Shown in pieces: positions 33,313 to 42,460 of a stretch of DNA of 64,000 nt. The notes under the pieces were generated by a model that worked only from the letters and a program-made list of their open reading frames with translations, was not told the origin of the DNA and ran no database searches. The translations under genes and the position numbers were made by a program. The DNA comes from an uncultured bacterium (GTDB taxonomy: Bacteria; Bacillota; Clostridia; Lachnospirales; Lachnospiraceae): NCBI GenBank assembly GCA_947381965.1, contig CANCXX010000013.1, positions 1 through 64,000 of the forward strand, written 5' to 3'. Every line of letters starts with the position of its first letter. The stretch's first letter is position 1.

Positions 33313-33480
33313 GTGCAGAGACAAATTTTTAATGGACGGATTTTGATGTTGTTTTCTTGCTTATTTAAGTACAGAAATATAAAATTGCCGCAATTTGTTG
33401 AAATTGTACATTTTATATGATAAATTCTCTAGTAGAGATTTTCCAAATATTGGAAATTTTGACTGGAGTGATGATTACAA

Positions 33481-34812
33481 ATGATAAGAGAGTATTTGGA
33501 GAAAAATGTTTATGATGTGCTGATGGAAAGGCTTAAACTGATTTTTGAGGAGTTTGATAATATCTATGTTTCTTTTTCAGGAGGGAAGGACAGCGGACTT
33601 TTGCTGAATCTGGTACTTGACTACAAGAAAAAATATTTTCCCCAAAAGAAGGTGGGACTTTTTCATCAGGATTTTGAGGCCCAGTACACAGTGACTACAG
33701 AGTATGTGGAGAGGACATTTGAAAGGGTAAAAGAGGATGTGGAGCCTTACTGGGTATGTCTTCCTATGGCGGCAAGGACGGCTCTTAGCAGCTATGAGAT
33801 GTTCTGGTATCCTTGGGATGAAACGAAAAAGGAGCTGTGGGTCAGGAATATGCCACAGAAGGAATATGTGATTAATCTGGAGAATAATCCAATCACTACT
33901 TACCGTTACCGGATGCACCAGGAAGATCTGGCCAAGCAGTTCGGACGTTGGTACAGGATGGTGCACGGCGAGAAAAAAACAGTGTGTCTGCTGGGAATGC
34001 GGGCCAATGAATCGCTGCAAAGATATAGTGGATTTTTAAATAAAAAATATGGATATAAGGGAGAATGCTGGATTACCAGGCAGTTTAAGGATGTCTGGTG
34101 TGCTTCTCCTTTATATGACTGGTCCTCGGAGGATGTCTGGCATGCAAACTTTTTGTTTGATTATGATTATAATCACCTGTATGATTTGTACTATATGGCA
34201 GGGCTTAAGGTTTCACAGATGCGGGTGGCATCTCCTTTTAATGATTACTCCAAGGATTCTTTAAACCTTTACCGGGTGATCGACCCGGAGATATGGGTGA
34301 AGCTGGTGGGAAGGGTGCAGGGGGCCAATTTTGCAAGTATCTATGGCAGAACCAAAGCCATGGGATACAGAAGCATTTCCCTTCCGGAAGGACATACATG
34401 GAAGTCATATACCATTTTCCTTCTGGATACGCTTCCTGCAAGACTGCGGAATAATTATGTAAAAAAGTTTAAGACCTCCATTGAATTCTGGCACAAAACA
34501 GGGGGCGGCCTGGATGAGGCGACTATCAGGGAACTGGAAAGACACGGCTATCAGATTAAAAGAAACGGCGTTTCCAATTATACGGTAAACAAAAAAACCC
34601 GGATTATTTTTCTGGGTAAGATTCCTGACGATACGGACGATATTAAATCTACCAAGGATATTCCCAGTTGGAAGCGGATGTGTTACTGTATCCTGAAAAA
34701 TGATCATATCTGCCGTTTCATGGGCTTTGGGCTTAGTAAACAGCAAAAAAAGCGGGTGGATGTAATCAGACGTAAATACAAAAGCATAGAGGAGGCAGAG
34801 TATGGAGTATAA
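33481..34812 (+). CDS. IbrA-like PAPS-reductase-family protein (DUF3440)
   Basis: This 443-residue protein has an N-terminal PP-loop (IYVSFSGGKDSGLLLNLVLD) of the PAPS reductase/adenine nucleotide hydrolase superfamily. It continues with family segments such as LLGMRANESLQRY, SSEDVWHANFLFDYDYN and a long C-terminal DUF3440 region. E. coli IbrA is the named relative, reported as a regulator of immunoglobulin-binding proteins together with IbrB; the biochemical activity is unknown. It overlaps the ParB-like gene by 11 bases, so the pair acts together. Relatives in DNA-modification systems (DndC) share the PP-loop fold, but nothing else of such a system is present. Confidence 0.85.
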   Translation: MIREYLEKNVYDVLMERLKLIFEEFDNIYVSFSGGKDSGLLLNLVLDYKKKYFPQKKVGLFHQDFEAQYTVTTEYVERTFERVKEDVEPYWVCLPMAARTALSSYEMFWYPWDETKKELWVRNMPQKEYVINLENNPITTYRYRMHQEDLAKQFGRWYRMVHGEKKTVCLLGMRANESLQRYSGFLNKKYGYKGECWITRQFKDVWCASPLYDWSSEDVWHANFLFDYDYNHLYDLYYMAGLKVSQMRVASPFNDYSKDSLNLYRVIDPEIWVKLVGRVQGANFASIYGRTKAMGYRSISLPEGHTWKSYTIFLLDTLPARLRNNYVKKFKTSIEFWHKTGGGLDEATIRELERHGYQIKRNGVSNYTVNKKTRIIFLGKIPDDTDDIKSTKDIPSWKRMCYCILKNDHICRFMGFGLSKQQKKRVDVIRRKYKSIEEAEYGV

Positions 34813-35365
34813 AAGTCCTGTTTATAATATTCTTTCAGTACCTGTTGAAAAAGTGAAGCCCAACACTTATAATCCTAATACAGTGGCGCCGCCGGAAATG
34901 CGTCTGCTTTATGAAAGTATAAGAATTGACGGCTATACTATGCCTATCGTATGCTATTACAGTAAGGAGAATGATATTTATGTGATAGTAGATGGCTTTC
35001 ACCGTTATCGGATTATGCTGGAATATCCTGATATTTATGAGAGGGAGCAGGGAATGCTTCCGGTTTCTGTTATCAATAAGTCCATTGATCAGAGAATGGC
35101 AAGCACGATCCGGCATAACCGGGCAAGAGGAAACCATAATGTGGATTTAATGAGCAATATTGTAAAGGAGCTTCATGAACTGGGCAGGTCCGATGCCTGG
35201 ATTTCCAAACATCTTGGTATGGACAGGGATGAAATTCTGCGTTTAAAACAGATTACGGGACTAGCCGCTTTGTTTAAAGACGTAAAATTTGGTAAGGCAT
35301 GGATTCCAGTGGAGGAGATGGACGAGGAAGAAACTATGGATACAGATGTGGAGATGGAAGAATAA
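34802..35365 (+). CDS. IbrB-like ParB/Srx-fold protein
   Basis: This 187-residue protein has an N-terminal ParB-type nuclease fold ([20 protein letters not shown] ... VDGFHRYR) and the ParB-like motif [12 protein letters not shown] helix-turn-helix-like segment ([20 protein letters not shown]) and a very acidic tail ([17 protein letters not shown]) follow. It starts inside the end of the IbrA-like gene. ParB proteins of this fold can bind CTP or act on DNA. The role of the pair is not established. endonuclease IV follows after 2 bases. Confidence 0.83.
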   Translation: MEYKSPVYNILSVPVEKVKPNTYNPNTVAPPEMRLLYESIRIDGYTMPIVCYYSKENDIYVIVDGFHRYRIMLEYPDIYEREQGMLPVSVINKSIDQRMASTIRHNRARGNHNVDLMSNIVKELHELGRSDAWISKHLGMDRDEILRLKQITGLAALFKDVKFGKAWIPVEEMDEEETMDTDVEMEE

Positions 35366-35367
35366 AA

Positions 35368-36201
35368 ATGCTGATAATCGGAGCGCATATGTCTATAGCG
35401 GAGGGCATTGCAAAAGCGGCCCAAAATGTAGTAAACATGGAAGCAAATACAATGCAGATTTTCAGCCGGAATCCCAGAGGGTCCGGTTTTCGGAGTTACA
35501 GCAAAAAGGAGACAGACTGCTTTCAAAAGATAAGGAAGGAAAATAATTTTGGGCCTTTATTGGCCCATGCTCCATATACGATGAATCTGGCCAGTCCGAA
35601 AGAGTCTGTATATGAATTTGCCTGCATGGTCATCAGGGAAGATATTGTCCGAATGGATTCTCTTTTTATAGAAAATATTGTTTTACATCCGGGAAGTCAT
35701 ACAGGCATCGGCGCAGGGGCCGGAATAGAAAATATTATTGCAGGACTCAATCAGGCAGTTACAGGGAAAGAAAGTATTACCATACTTTTGGAAACCATGT
35801 CGGGAAAAGGAACAGAGATAGGGAGAAGCTTTGAAGAACTAAAAGCCATCCGGGATGGAGTTATCCATCCGGAAAAGATAGGAGTCTGTCTGGATACCTG
35901 CCATGTTTTTTCAGCAGGATATGATATTGTAAATGATTTGGATGGTGTCCTTGAGGAATTTGACCGGGTTCTTGGTCTGGATTTGCTGCGGGCGGTTCAC
36001 TTAAACGACAGTATGATGCCATTTGCCTCTCATAAGGATCGTCATGCAGTTATAGGGCAGGGGCAAATTGGATGGGAAGCGCTGCTTCGGGTAATAGAAC
36101 ATCCGGCGTTAAAGGAGCTGCCCTTTTATCTGGAAACGCCCCAGGATGACCAGGGACACAAACAGGAAATACGAAAAATGCGGGAGGCATTAGGTGTTTG
36201 A
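35368..36201 (+). CDS. nfo: Endonuclease IV (AP endonuclease)
   Basis: This 277-residue zinc-dependent AP endonuclease cleaves 5' to abasic sites. Family motifs include [80 protein letters not shown] and FYLETPQD, together supplying the trinuclear zinc ligands. The start at 35368 lies two bases behind the ParB-like stop. It may share an operon with the IbrA/IbrB pair, and a DNA glycosylase gene follows 1.4 kb downstream. Confidence 0.95.
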   Translation: MLIIGAHMSIAEGIAKAAQNVVNMEANTMQIFSRNPRGSGFRSYSKKETDCFQKIRKENNFGPLLAHAPYTMNLASPKESVYEFACMVIREDIVRMDSLFIENIVLHPGSHTGIGAGAGIENIIAGLNQAVTGKESITILLETMSGKGTEIGRSFEELKAIRDGVIHPEKIGVCLDTCHVFSAGYDIVNDLDGVLEEFDRVLGLDLLRAVHLNDSMMPFASHKDRHAVIGQGQIGWEALLRVIEHPALKELPFYLETPQDDQGHKQEIRKMREALGV

Positions 36202-36227
36202 CAGATCCAAGGGGATGGAGGAATATT

Positions 36228-37577
36228 ATGAAAAAGGATTTAACACAGGGCAATGTTACAGGGACCATGCTGAAGTTTGCTGGTCCCATGATATTGGGAA
36301 ATCTTTTACAGCAGTGTTATAATATAGCCGATACACTGATAGTGGGCCGATATTTGGGGCCGGACGCTCTTGCAGCGGTGGGAAGCGCTTATACGCTGAT
36401 GACTTTTTTAACATCCATACTTATCGGACTGTGCATGGGCAGCGGCGCTGTTTTTTCAGTCTATTATGGGAAAAAAGAGGTGGCGCAGATGAAAAAAAGC
36501 ATGCTTGCCTCTTTTTTATTTATTGCGGCTGTTTCTGTTATTTTAAACGGGCTTGTGTTTGCGGGAATTCATCCTATATTGCAGGTTTTGCAGGTGCCGG
36601 AAGGGGTTTATGGATTAATGTATGAATATGTCCGGGTAATTTTCTTTGGCATAATATTCGTATTTTTATATAATTACTTTGCGTTTCTCCTTCGCTCCCT
36701 TGGAAATTCAATGATTCCTTTATGCTTTTTAGGAGGAGCAGCTCTTATAAATATTGGGCTGGATATTTTGTTTGTGGTAGGGTTTCAGATGGGAGCAGCA
36801 GGCGCAGCAGCGGCAACGGTGATTGCTCAGGTTCTGTCGGGAGTCGGAATTGGAATTTATACCTGGATAAAGGAACCGGACTTACGTCCCCAAAGGGCTG
36901 ATTTTTCTTTTGGAGGAAAGACACTGCCTGAAGTAGTGAGAAATTCGGCGGCAGCCTGTGTGCAGCAGTCGGTGATGAACTTTGGAATTTTAATGATACA
37001 GGGGCTTGTAAACAGCTTTGGACCTGTGGTGATGGCGGCTTTTGCGGCGGCGGTTAAGATTGACTCCTTTGCCTATATGCCTGCCCAGGAATTTGGAAAT
37101 GCTTTTTCTCTGTTTATTTCCCAGAATCATGGAGCCGGAAAGAAAGAGCGCATACATCAGGGGATGATACGGGCAGGGGCAGTCTCCGCAGCTTTCTGTA
37201 TGGTGATATCAGTAATGATTTTTCTGACGGCGCCGTATCTGATGCAGATTTTTGTAGATGGAAGTGAAATTGCCATTATAGGAACCGGAGTAGGGTATTT
37301 GCGTGTGGAAGGTGCATTTTATTGCGGAATCGGTATTTTGTTTCTCTTATACGGATTTTACCGGGGAGTGGAAAAGCCGGAAATGTCGCTGGTTCTTACA
37401 GTGATTTCCCTTGGAACAAGGGTGGCCCTGGCCTATGTTTTGTCACCGGTTCCGGAGATTGGCGTATGGGGCATATGGTGGGCGATTCCTATTGGGTGGC
37501 TTCTGGCAGATGTGGCAGGAATTGCCTGTATGCGCAAGGTAAGCGGATACGATATGATAAAAAGAAACAAAAAGTAA
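36228..37577 (+). CDS. MATE family efflux transporter
   Basis: This is a multidrug/toxin extrusion antiporter of 449 residues with twelve predicted membrane helices in two halves. MATE features are MLKFAGPMILGNLLQQCYNIADTLIVGRYLG (quoted in part), GLCMGSGAVFSVYYG and NFGILMIQGLVNSFG. GGAGG stands 6 bp before ATG 36228. The substrate cannot be read. It lies 26 bases behind nfo and 26 bases ahead of the glycosylase gene, so the three may be co-transcribed. Confidence 0.93.
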   Translation: MKKDLTQGNVTGTMLKFAGPMILGNLLQQCYNIADTLIVGRYLGPDALAAVGSAYTLMTFLTSILIGLCMGSGAVFSVYYGKKEVAQMKKSMLASFLFIAAVSVILNGLVFAGIHPILQVLQVPEGVYGLMYEYVRVIFFGIIFVFLYNYFAFLLRSLGNSMIPLCFLGGAALINIGLDILFVVGFQMGAAGAAAATVIAQVLSGVGIGIYTWIKEPDLRPQRADFSFGGKTLPEVVRNSAAACVQQSVMNFGILMIQGLVNSFGPVVMAAFAAAVKIDSFAYMPAQEFGNAFSLFISQNHGAGKKERIHQGMIRAGAVSAAFCMVISVMIFLTAPYLMQIFVDGSEIAIIGTGVGYLRVEGAFYCGIGILFLLYGFYRGVEKPEMSLVLTVISLGTRVALAYVLSPVPEIGVWGIWWAIPIGWLLADVAGIACMRKVSGYDMIKRNKK

Positions 37578-37603
37578 AGGTATCTGAAGGGACAGGAGAG
37601 AAA

Positions 37604-38443
37604 ATGGTTGTTTTAACGAAAGAGAATTTTTCCATCCGACAGATTTGTGAGTCAGGGCAGTGTTTTCGGCTTGAAAAACTGGAAGGTCAGGAGGAGGTTT
37701 ATGGGCTGACCGCATTTGGCAGGCATTTGGTGATTCGCCAAAAGGACAATGAAATCAGCTTTGATTGTCCGGCGGATGAATATGAAAATCTGTGGAAAGG
37801 ATATTTTGATTTAGAGGAGGATTATGAGGCGATTATCCGTTCTATAGACGAAAAGGACATTTATCTCCAAAAGGCGGCTGCCTTTGGAAACGGAATACGG
37901 ATATTAAAACAGGACTTGTGGGAGATGATTATTTCCTTTATTGTTTCCCAGCAGAACAACATTAAAAGAATACGGAAGTGCATTGATCTTTTATGCAGAA
38001 GATATGGGGAGAAAAAGGAAACAGCAGATGGCAGTATCTTTTTTGATTTTCCTACGCCAAAAGCACTGTCAGGGGCATCTTTAGAAGAGCTGTATGCCTG
38101 TAATCTGGGATACCGCAGCAGGTATGTACGTGAGACGGCAATTTGTGTTTTAAATGGCGGGGTGGACCTGGACGCGGTAAGAGTTATGGGATATAAGGAG
38201 GCAAAGACAGAGCTTATGAAGCTGTGTGGCGTGGGCATTAAAGTTGCGGAATGTGTCTGTTTGTTTGCCCTTCATAAGACAGAAGCTTTTCCTGTGGACA
38301 CACATATTAATAAAGTAATGAAAGAGCAGTACCCGGAGGGCTTTCCTTTTCAGCGATACAGAGGATATGAGGGAACCCTGCAGCAGTATATTTTTTATTA
38401 TGACCTGACAGGGGGAAGGGAGATTGAAAAGAATTATCATTGA
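37604..38443 (+). CDS. 8-oxoguanine DNA glycosylase / AP lyase (OGG1 family)
   Basis: This 279-residue base-excision repair enzyme has an OGG N-terminal domain (FSIRQICESGQCFRLEKLEG) and an HhH-GPD domain with IVSQQNNIKRI, LCGVGIKVAECVCLFA (catalytic K213) and PVDTHINKV (D232). The start at 37604 is set by GGAGAG upstream and the family N-terminus; the frame runs on upstream over the MATE gene without being real. Its stop codon overlaps the -35 of the next promoter. Confidence 0.92.
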   Translation: MVVLTKENFSIRQICESGQCFRLEKLEGQEEVYGLTAFGRHLVIRQKDNEISFDCPADEYENLWKGYFDLEEDYEAIIRSIDEKDIYLQKAAAFGNGIRILKQDLWEMIISFIVSQQNNIKRIRKCIDLLCRRYGEKKETADGSIFFDFPTPKALSGASLEELYACNLGYRSRYVRETAICVLNGGVDLDAVRVMGYKEAKTELMKLCGVGIKVAECVCLFALHKTEAFPVDTHINKVMKEQYPEGFPFQRYRGYEGTLQQYIFYYDLTGGREIEKNYH

Positions 38444-38468
38444 CAAAACAGAAATTTTTGGATAGACT
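38440..38468 (+). promoter_or_regulatory. Promoter of the riboswitch-led transporter gene
   Basis: TTGACA (38440-38445), a 17-bp spacer and TAGACT (38463-38468) start a leader of about 270 bases that contains the aptamer and terminator below. Confidence 0.7.
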
Positions 38469-38475
38469 GGATCTT

Positions 38476-38611
38476 ACATAAAGGGAGTAGCTTGCACGGA
38501 TAATTTCTGTGTTTACTTTGCCGTCAATACGATTTCTTATTAAGAATCCGGTTTTGTAAGTAAGAAGCGAGACTTTGTTGTATTTATTACAGCAAAGGTC
38601 TGGCTTTTTTT
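38476..38611 (+). ncRNA. yybP-ykoY (manganese) riboswitch with terminator platform
   Basis: The leader carries the conserved elements of this class in order: AAAGGGAGTAGC (38480-38491), GCCGTCAATACGA (38520-38532) and GCGAGACTTTG (38567-38577), the last pairing back to the 5' AAAG. A competing terminator uses the same 3' strand: AGACTTTG / CAAAGGTCT with flanking AGC / GCT pairs, followed by seven T (38565-38611). Known members bind Mn2+ and switch transcription on. The assignment is by motif recognition; no covariance search was run. Confidence 0.75.
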
Positions 38612-38747
38612 GTTGTTCGCCTTGCTGCGCGCATTTTTATGGCTGGTTTGGCAGGGGAAAATGGAAGATTTTACCTATATTGGCTGCTGCCTGTTTATTT
38701 TGTGGATAAAGGGTGCAGACTGGTTTATGAAAGGAGAAAAGGCAGTC

Positions 38748-40493
38748 ATGGATATTTTTAGTATTTTGACATTGCTTGGAGGTTTGAGTCTGTTTTTATT
38801 TGGCATGAGCATTATGGGACAGTCCCTGGAACGAAGGGCAGGAGGAGGCTTAAAATCTCTTCTTGGCAGACTGACAACGGGAAGGGTAACAGGGCTTTTG
38901 ACGGGAATAGGTGTAACAGCGGTTATTCAAAGTTCATCAGCAACAACAGTTATGGTGATAGGATTTGTTAATTCCGGGCTGATGACTTTAAAGCAGGCCG
39001 TCAACGTGATTATGGGGGCTAACATAGGAACAACAGTTACCGCCTGGATATTGAGCCTGGCGGGGATTGACAGTGGAAATGTATTTGTCCGTCTGCTGAA
39101 GCCTTCTGCTTTTACCCCTGTTTTGGCATTTATCGGCATTATTCTTTTTATGTTTGGAAGAGAAGCAAAGAAAAAGGACACCAGTATGATATTGCTTGGA
39201 TTTGCCACACTGATGTTTGGAATGGAGACTATGTCGGACGCTGTTTCAGGGCTTTCAGATGTTCCGGCTTTTCAAAGTTTGTTTATTATGTTTCAAAACC
39301 CGGTTTTGGGGGTTCTTGCAGGAACAGTATTGACGGCAATTATCCAGTCCAGCTCCGCGTCTGTTGGAATTTTGCAGGCGCTGGCTACTACAGGACAGGT
39401 TTCCTATGGGGCGGCAGTTCCTATTATTATGGGCCAGAATATAGGAACTTGTGTTACTGCAATGATATCAGCCATAGGAGCTAATAAAAATGCGAAGAGG
39501 ACGGCAATGGTTCACTTATCTTTTAATGTAATTGGGACAGTGGTGTGGCTGGCAGTATTTATTTTGGTCAAAGCAGCTTTGCATCCGGTATTTTTGGATA
39601 ATTCCGCCTCTTTACAGGGAATTGCCGCCGTCCACTCGGCATTTAATATTTTGTGTACATTGTTGATGCTGCCTATGTCAGGACTTCTTCTGCGCTTTGT
39701 AACAAAAATTGTTCCGGATGCGGAAAAACCAGAGATACATGTAGAATTGGATGAGCGTCTCCTGGTCACTCCGCCAGTAGCTCTGGAACGCTGTAATGAG
39801 GTTGCTGCGGATATGGCAAAAACAGCCGTTTCTTCTTTGCAGGAGGGACTTCGTGTTTTATCTGCATACTCGCCGGACGCGGCGGCATCTATTCGTGAAA
39901 AAGAAGAGAAGACAGATTACTATGAAGATATACTGGGAACTTATCTTGTGAGACTCAGTACCAGACAGATTAACGAATCAGACAGTATGGAGGCGGCAAA
40001 GCTGCTAAAAACAATCAGTGACTTTGAACGGATCGCTGATCATGCGGTAAATATTCTGGAATCCGCAGAGGAAATGAGAGAGAAGGGACTGCGGTTTACG
40101 GATATGGCGTTTCATGAGCTTACGGTAATCTGTCAGGCGGTGGATGAAATTCTTGATTTGTCTATTAAAGCGTTTCTGGAAGATGACAAGGAAATTGCCG
40201 CTATGGTGGAGCCTCTTGAACAGGTAATAGATTATCTGAAAGAACAGATGCGCACACGTCATATTTTCCGTATGCAGCAGGGAGAATGTTCCATAAACGC
40301 AGGATTTATCTGGTCGGATTTGCTTACCAATTTAGGGCGGACATCCGATCATTGCTCAAATATTGCGGGATGTGTGATTGATATTGCAAGCCAGAATATG
40401 AATCTGCATGAATCCCTGCGGGAGTTCCAAAATGACAGCCCGGATTTCAGGCAAAAATATAATGAATTTAAAAGCAAGTATGCCCTGCAGTGA
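38748..40493 (+). CDS. Na/Pi cotransporter family protein with PhoU-like domain
   Basis: This 581-residue protein has an N-terminal membrane part with two Na/Pi repeats (TAVIQSSSATTVMVIGFV and TAIIQSSSASVGILQALA; QSSS motifs). A cytoplasmic C-terminal PhoU-like helical domain (about 350-560) follows. Start 38748 has AAGGAG upstream; the longer frame from 38610 begins inside the terminator and is not supported. Family members move phosphate with sodium. The yybP-ykoY-type leader suggests Mn2+ control. Confidence 0.9.
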   Translation: MDIFSILTLLGGLSLFLFGMSIMGQSLERRAGGGLKSLLGRLTTGRVTGLLTGIGVTAVIQSSSATTVMVIGFVNSGLMTLKQAVNVIMGANIGTTVTAWILSLAGIDSGNVFVRLLKPSAFTPVLAFIGIILFMFGREAKKKDTSMILLGFATLMFGMETMSDAVSGLSDVPAFQSLFIMFQNPVLGVLAGTVLTAIIQSSSASVGILQALATTGQVSYGAAVPIIMGQNIGTCVTAMISAIGANKNAKRTAMVHLSFNVIGTVVWLAVFILVKAALHPVFLDNSASLQGIAAVHSAFNILCTLLMLPMSGLLLRFVTKIVPDAEKPEIHVELDERLLVTPPVALERCNEVAADMAKTAVSSLQEGLRVLSAYSPDAAASIREKEEKTDYYEDILGTYLVRLSTRQINESDSMEAAKLLKTISDFERIADHAVNILESAEEMREKGLRFTDMAFHELTVICQAVDEILDLSIKAFLEDDKEIAAMVEPLEQVIDYLKEQMRTRHIFRMQQGECSINAGFIWSDLLTNLGRTSDHCSNIAGCVIDIASQNMNLHESLREFQNDSPDFRQKYNEFKSKYALQ

Positions 40494-40508
40494 GGCATAC
40501 TTGCTTTT
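40470..40508 (+). terminator. Terminator overlapping the end of the Na/Pi gene
   Basis: A perfect 15-bp stem (AAAAGCAAGTATGCC and its complement) with loop CTGCAGTGA includes the last codons and the stop. It has T and A tracts and can serve both converging genes. Confidence 0.92.
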
Positions 40509-40536
40509 TAAAGTGTGTAAAATAAGAAGTTTTTAA

Positions 40537-41310
40537 TTATTCAAATGTGATGTGCCAGTTGCTGGTTTGAAAACAAATAATGATATCTCCTGGGGGAATC
40601 CGGACACTGCCGGAAACCTTACTTTCATCCGCATTATTAATTTCAATTATTTCTTTCCACTGTTTATCCGCCGGGTTATAAAACACTGCCATTGCCCCAT
40701 AAAGGGAACGGTTGGAAAGCTCTCGCGTAAAGGTATAATTTAAGGTGGTATTTTCCGGAAAAGTACATAAGTAAGTATAGGGGAAAGCGCCCTCCAGCGT
40801 ATCCGGAAGCTTTTCCAGCTTTTGCACGGGCCGTATAAGGGCAAGCAGACTGCATTCGCGATCATCAGAGCTTTTGGCTGTAAAAGTGCATTCTCCGGCA
40901 GTCAGCTCCAACAGCTTCCAAAAGCCATATTCACCGTCCGGACTGGTGACAGGAATCGTTTCCCCATCAAGCCCTAACTGCTCACTGTCAATTTGAATTT
41001 GCGCTTTGGCATCTCCCTGTACAGTAATAAGAAACAGATATTCTCCGTCAAAAGGAATATCGGCTTTAAAGCTTATTTCTTCAGCCTTATTAAAATCATG
41101 GGAGGGAATACCCTCTGGGGTTGTAAAACCTTTGGGAGCAAAATCGTATTCTGAAGGTTCATTATCAGTAAGTGCATCAAAGGCATCATAGGAAAGAGAC
41201 TCGTTTGGTTCGTTTATCTGGCCGGATAAATTATCGTCTTTGATATTCTTGCTGCCACAGGCAGTTAAAAAAATAAAAACCGTCAAAATTGGAATTATTC
41301 GTTTTTTCAT
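40537..41310 (-). CDS. Lipoprotein of unknown function
   Basis: This 257-residue protein has a lipoprotein signal MKKRIIPILTVFIFLTACGS (lipid-modified Cys at about 18). A short Asn/Asp/Glu-rich linker (to about 55) leads into a beta-rich extracellular part (ISFKADIPFDGEYLFLITVQG). No family was recognised. It is transcribed toward the terminator at 40470-40508. The CPCC gene is 34 bases upstream on the same strand, so the two may form an operon. Confidence 0.8.
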   Translation of the reverse strand: MKKRIIPILTVFIFLTACGSKNIKDDNLSGQINEPNESLSYDAFDALTDNEPSEYDFAPKGFTTPEGIPSHDFNKAEEISFKADIPFDGEYLFLITVQGDAKAQIQIDSEQLGLDGETIPVTSPDGEYGFWKLLELTAGECTFTAKSSDDRECSLLALIRPVQKLEKLPDTLEGAFPYTYLCTFPENTTLNYTFTRELSNRSLYGAMAVFYNPADKQWKEIIEINNADESKVSGSVRIPPGDIIICFQTSNWHITFE

Positions 41311-41343
41311 AAGTTATTTTCACCTTCTTTCCATAATGAAATA

Positions 41344-41637
41344 CTACTTTTCACTGTTATATGGTTTCCTGACATAAGGCAGCATATCCTGCATGCAGGC
41401 CCCAAATAAATGGTAGTTTTGTTGTGCGGCTCTTAATGTCAGTCCATGGTTGGCTGCTGATGGAATATCTAATAGTTCCTCTAAAGATGGTTCCCTGTTA
41501 TAATACTTTCCCACAATCGGAGATACGGAGAAATCTAAATAGGTATCGTCTTCCCAAAAGCAAACCGGACAAATATCAAATTTGCCTCTGGAGTCTAATG
41601 TCTTATATCCACAGCACAAGCATTGATATTTTTCCAA
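41344..41637 (-). CDS. Small cysteine-rich CPCC-family protein
   Basis: This 97-residue protein begins MEKYQCLCCGYKTLDSRGKF and continues DICPVCFWEDD, a paired CxCC/CPxC arrangement typical of the CPCC family (PF14206), probably a metal-binding knuckle. The usual first motif is CPCC; here it is CLCC. The remainder (LTLRAAQQNYHLFGAC) is also family-like. Function is unknown. Bases 41638-41790 upstream hold nothing that I can interpret apart from the marR promoter region. Confidence 0.8.
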   Translation of the reverse strand: MEKYQCLCCGYKTLDSRGKFDICPVCFWEDDTYLDFSVSPIVGKYYNREPSLEELLDIPSAANHGLTLRAAQQNYHLFGACMQDMLPYVRKPYNSEK

Positions 41638-41788
41638 GATTTTTCCTCCGGTATTTTCATTTTGCGTTTGTTTTGTCCTGACTCTTACAGAGGTATAAGC
41701 AGTCGGACAGTTTGGAACATAGTTTTTGTGAATTGTATTTTGTTATTTATATTATAGCCGAAAACATGAAAGGATGCAAAGAAAAATA

Positions 41789-41839
41789 TTGACAATAGTA
41801 TGAAATCATACTATAATACGCAAGGTACGAAATCATACC
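41789..41839 (+). promoter_or_regulatory. marR promoter with two dyad operators
   Basis: TTGACA (41789-41794), 17 bp and TATAAT (41812-41817) form a consensus promoter. The dyad AGTATGA-AA-TCATACT (41797-41812) fills the spacer. A second, one-mismatch copy GGTACGA-AA-TCATACC (41824-41839) lies 27 bp downstream over the start site. Autoregulation by the MarR protein is likely. Confidence 0.8.
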
Positions 41840-41879
41840 ATGTTGCAGGCGCTGATTGCCATATGCAGGGGGAGAAAGA

Positions 41880-42317
41880 ATGAAGAATTATACATCAAAT
41901 GAAATGAAGCGATTCAATTACCTGTTAGGGGAGATTGAGGCGGTTTACCATGAGGTATTCTTTAAATTGGGACTATCTGATAGTGGGGCAAGGATTCTCT
42001 ATACAATTTGTGACGAAGGGGATGGGTGTCTGCTCCGGGAAGTCCGCCGTCATTCCGGGTTAAGCAAGCAGACAGTGAATTCTGCAATCCGTAAAATGGA
42101 GACGGAGAAAATTTTGTTTTTAAAGCAGGCGGATAGTAAAAATAAAAGAGTACACCTGACGGAAGAGGGAAAGCAGTTGGCGCAAAGGACTGTGCTGCGG
42201 GTGATAAAGGCTGAAAATGAAATTTTTTCTTCCTGGTCAGAGGCGGATGTGGAAAAGTACCTTGCGCTTACAGAAAATTATTTAAATGCTCTAAAAGAAA
42301 AAGCACCCCAAATATAA
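41880..42317 (+). CDS. MarR family transcriptional regulator
   Basis: This 145-residue winged-helix regulator has the recognition region DGCLLREVRRHSGLSKQTVN and the wing LFLKQADSKNKRVHLTEEGK. Start 41880 follows GGGGGAGAAAG. It precedes a MATE exporter gene and carries two dyads in its own promoter, so it probably represses itself and the pump until a ligand binds. The inducer is unknown. Confidence 0.92.
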   Translation: MKNYTSNEMKRFNYLLGEIEAVYHEVFFKLGLSDSGARILYTICDEGDGCLLREVRRHSGLSKQTVNSAIRKMETEKILFLKQADSKNKRVHLTEEGKQLAQRTVLRVIKAENEIFSSWSEADVEKYLALTENYLNALKEKAPQI

Positions 42318-42369
42318 AATTAAATCGGCGGAAGCGGGACTAAAATCAGCGAAAGCCCGGACAAGAGCC

Positions 42370-42409
42370 CAGAGAGTTTCAGGATGTAATTACGGCCAGA
42401 AACTCTCTG
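42370..42409 (+). repeat. Hairpin between marR and the MATE gene
   Basis: CAGAGAGTTTC / GAAACTCTCTG pairs over 11 bp with an 18-base loop and no T tract, in the marR-MATE intergenic transcript. AAGCGGGACT(T)AAAAT also occurs on both sides of it (42332-42346 and 42434-42449). It may stabilise or punctuate the mRNA. Confidence 0.4.
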
Positions 42410-42460
42410 AAGGACATGGAACTTGGGAGGGCCAAAGCGGGACTTAAAATAGGAGAAAAA

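Noticed and set aside
37322-37603. Upstream extension of the DNA glycosylase frame
   Set aside because: It overlaps the end of the MATE gene in another frame and adds no family sequence.
38610-38747. N-terminal extension of the Na/Pi transporter from 38610
   Set aside because: It begins in the T tract of the riboswitch terminator; ATG 38748 has a Shine-Dalgarno sequence and the family start.
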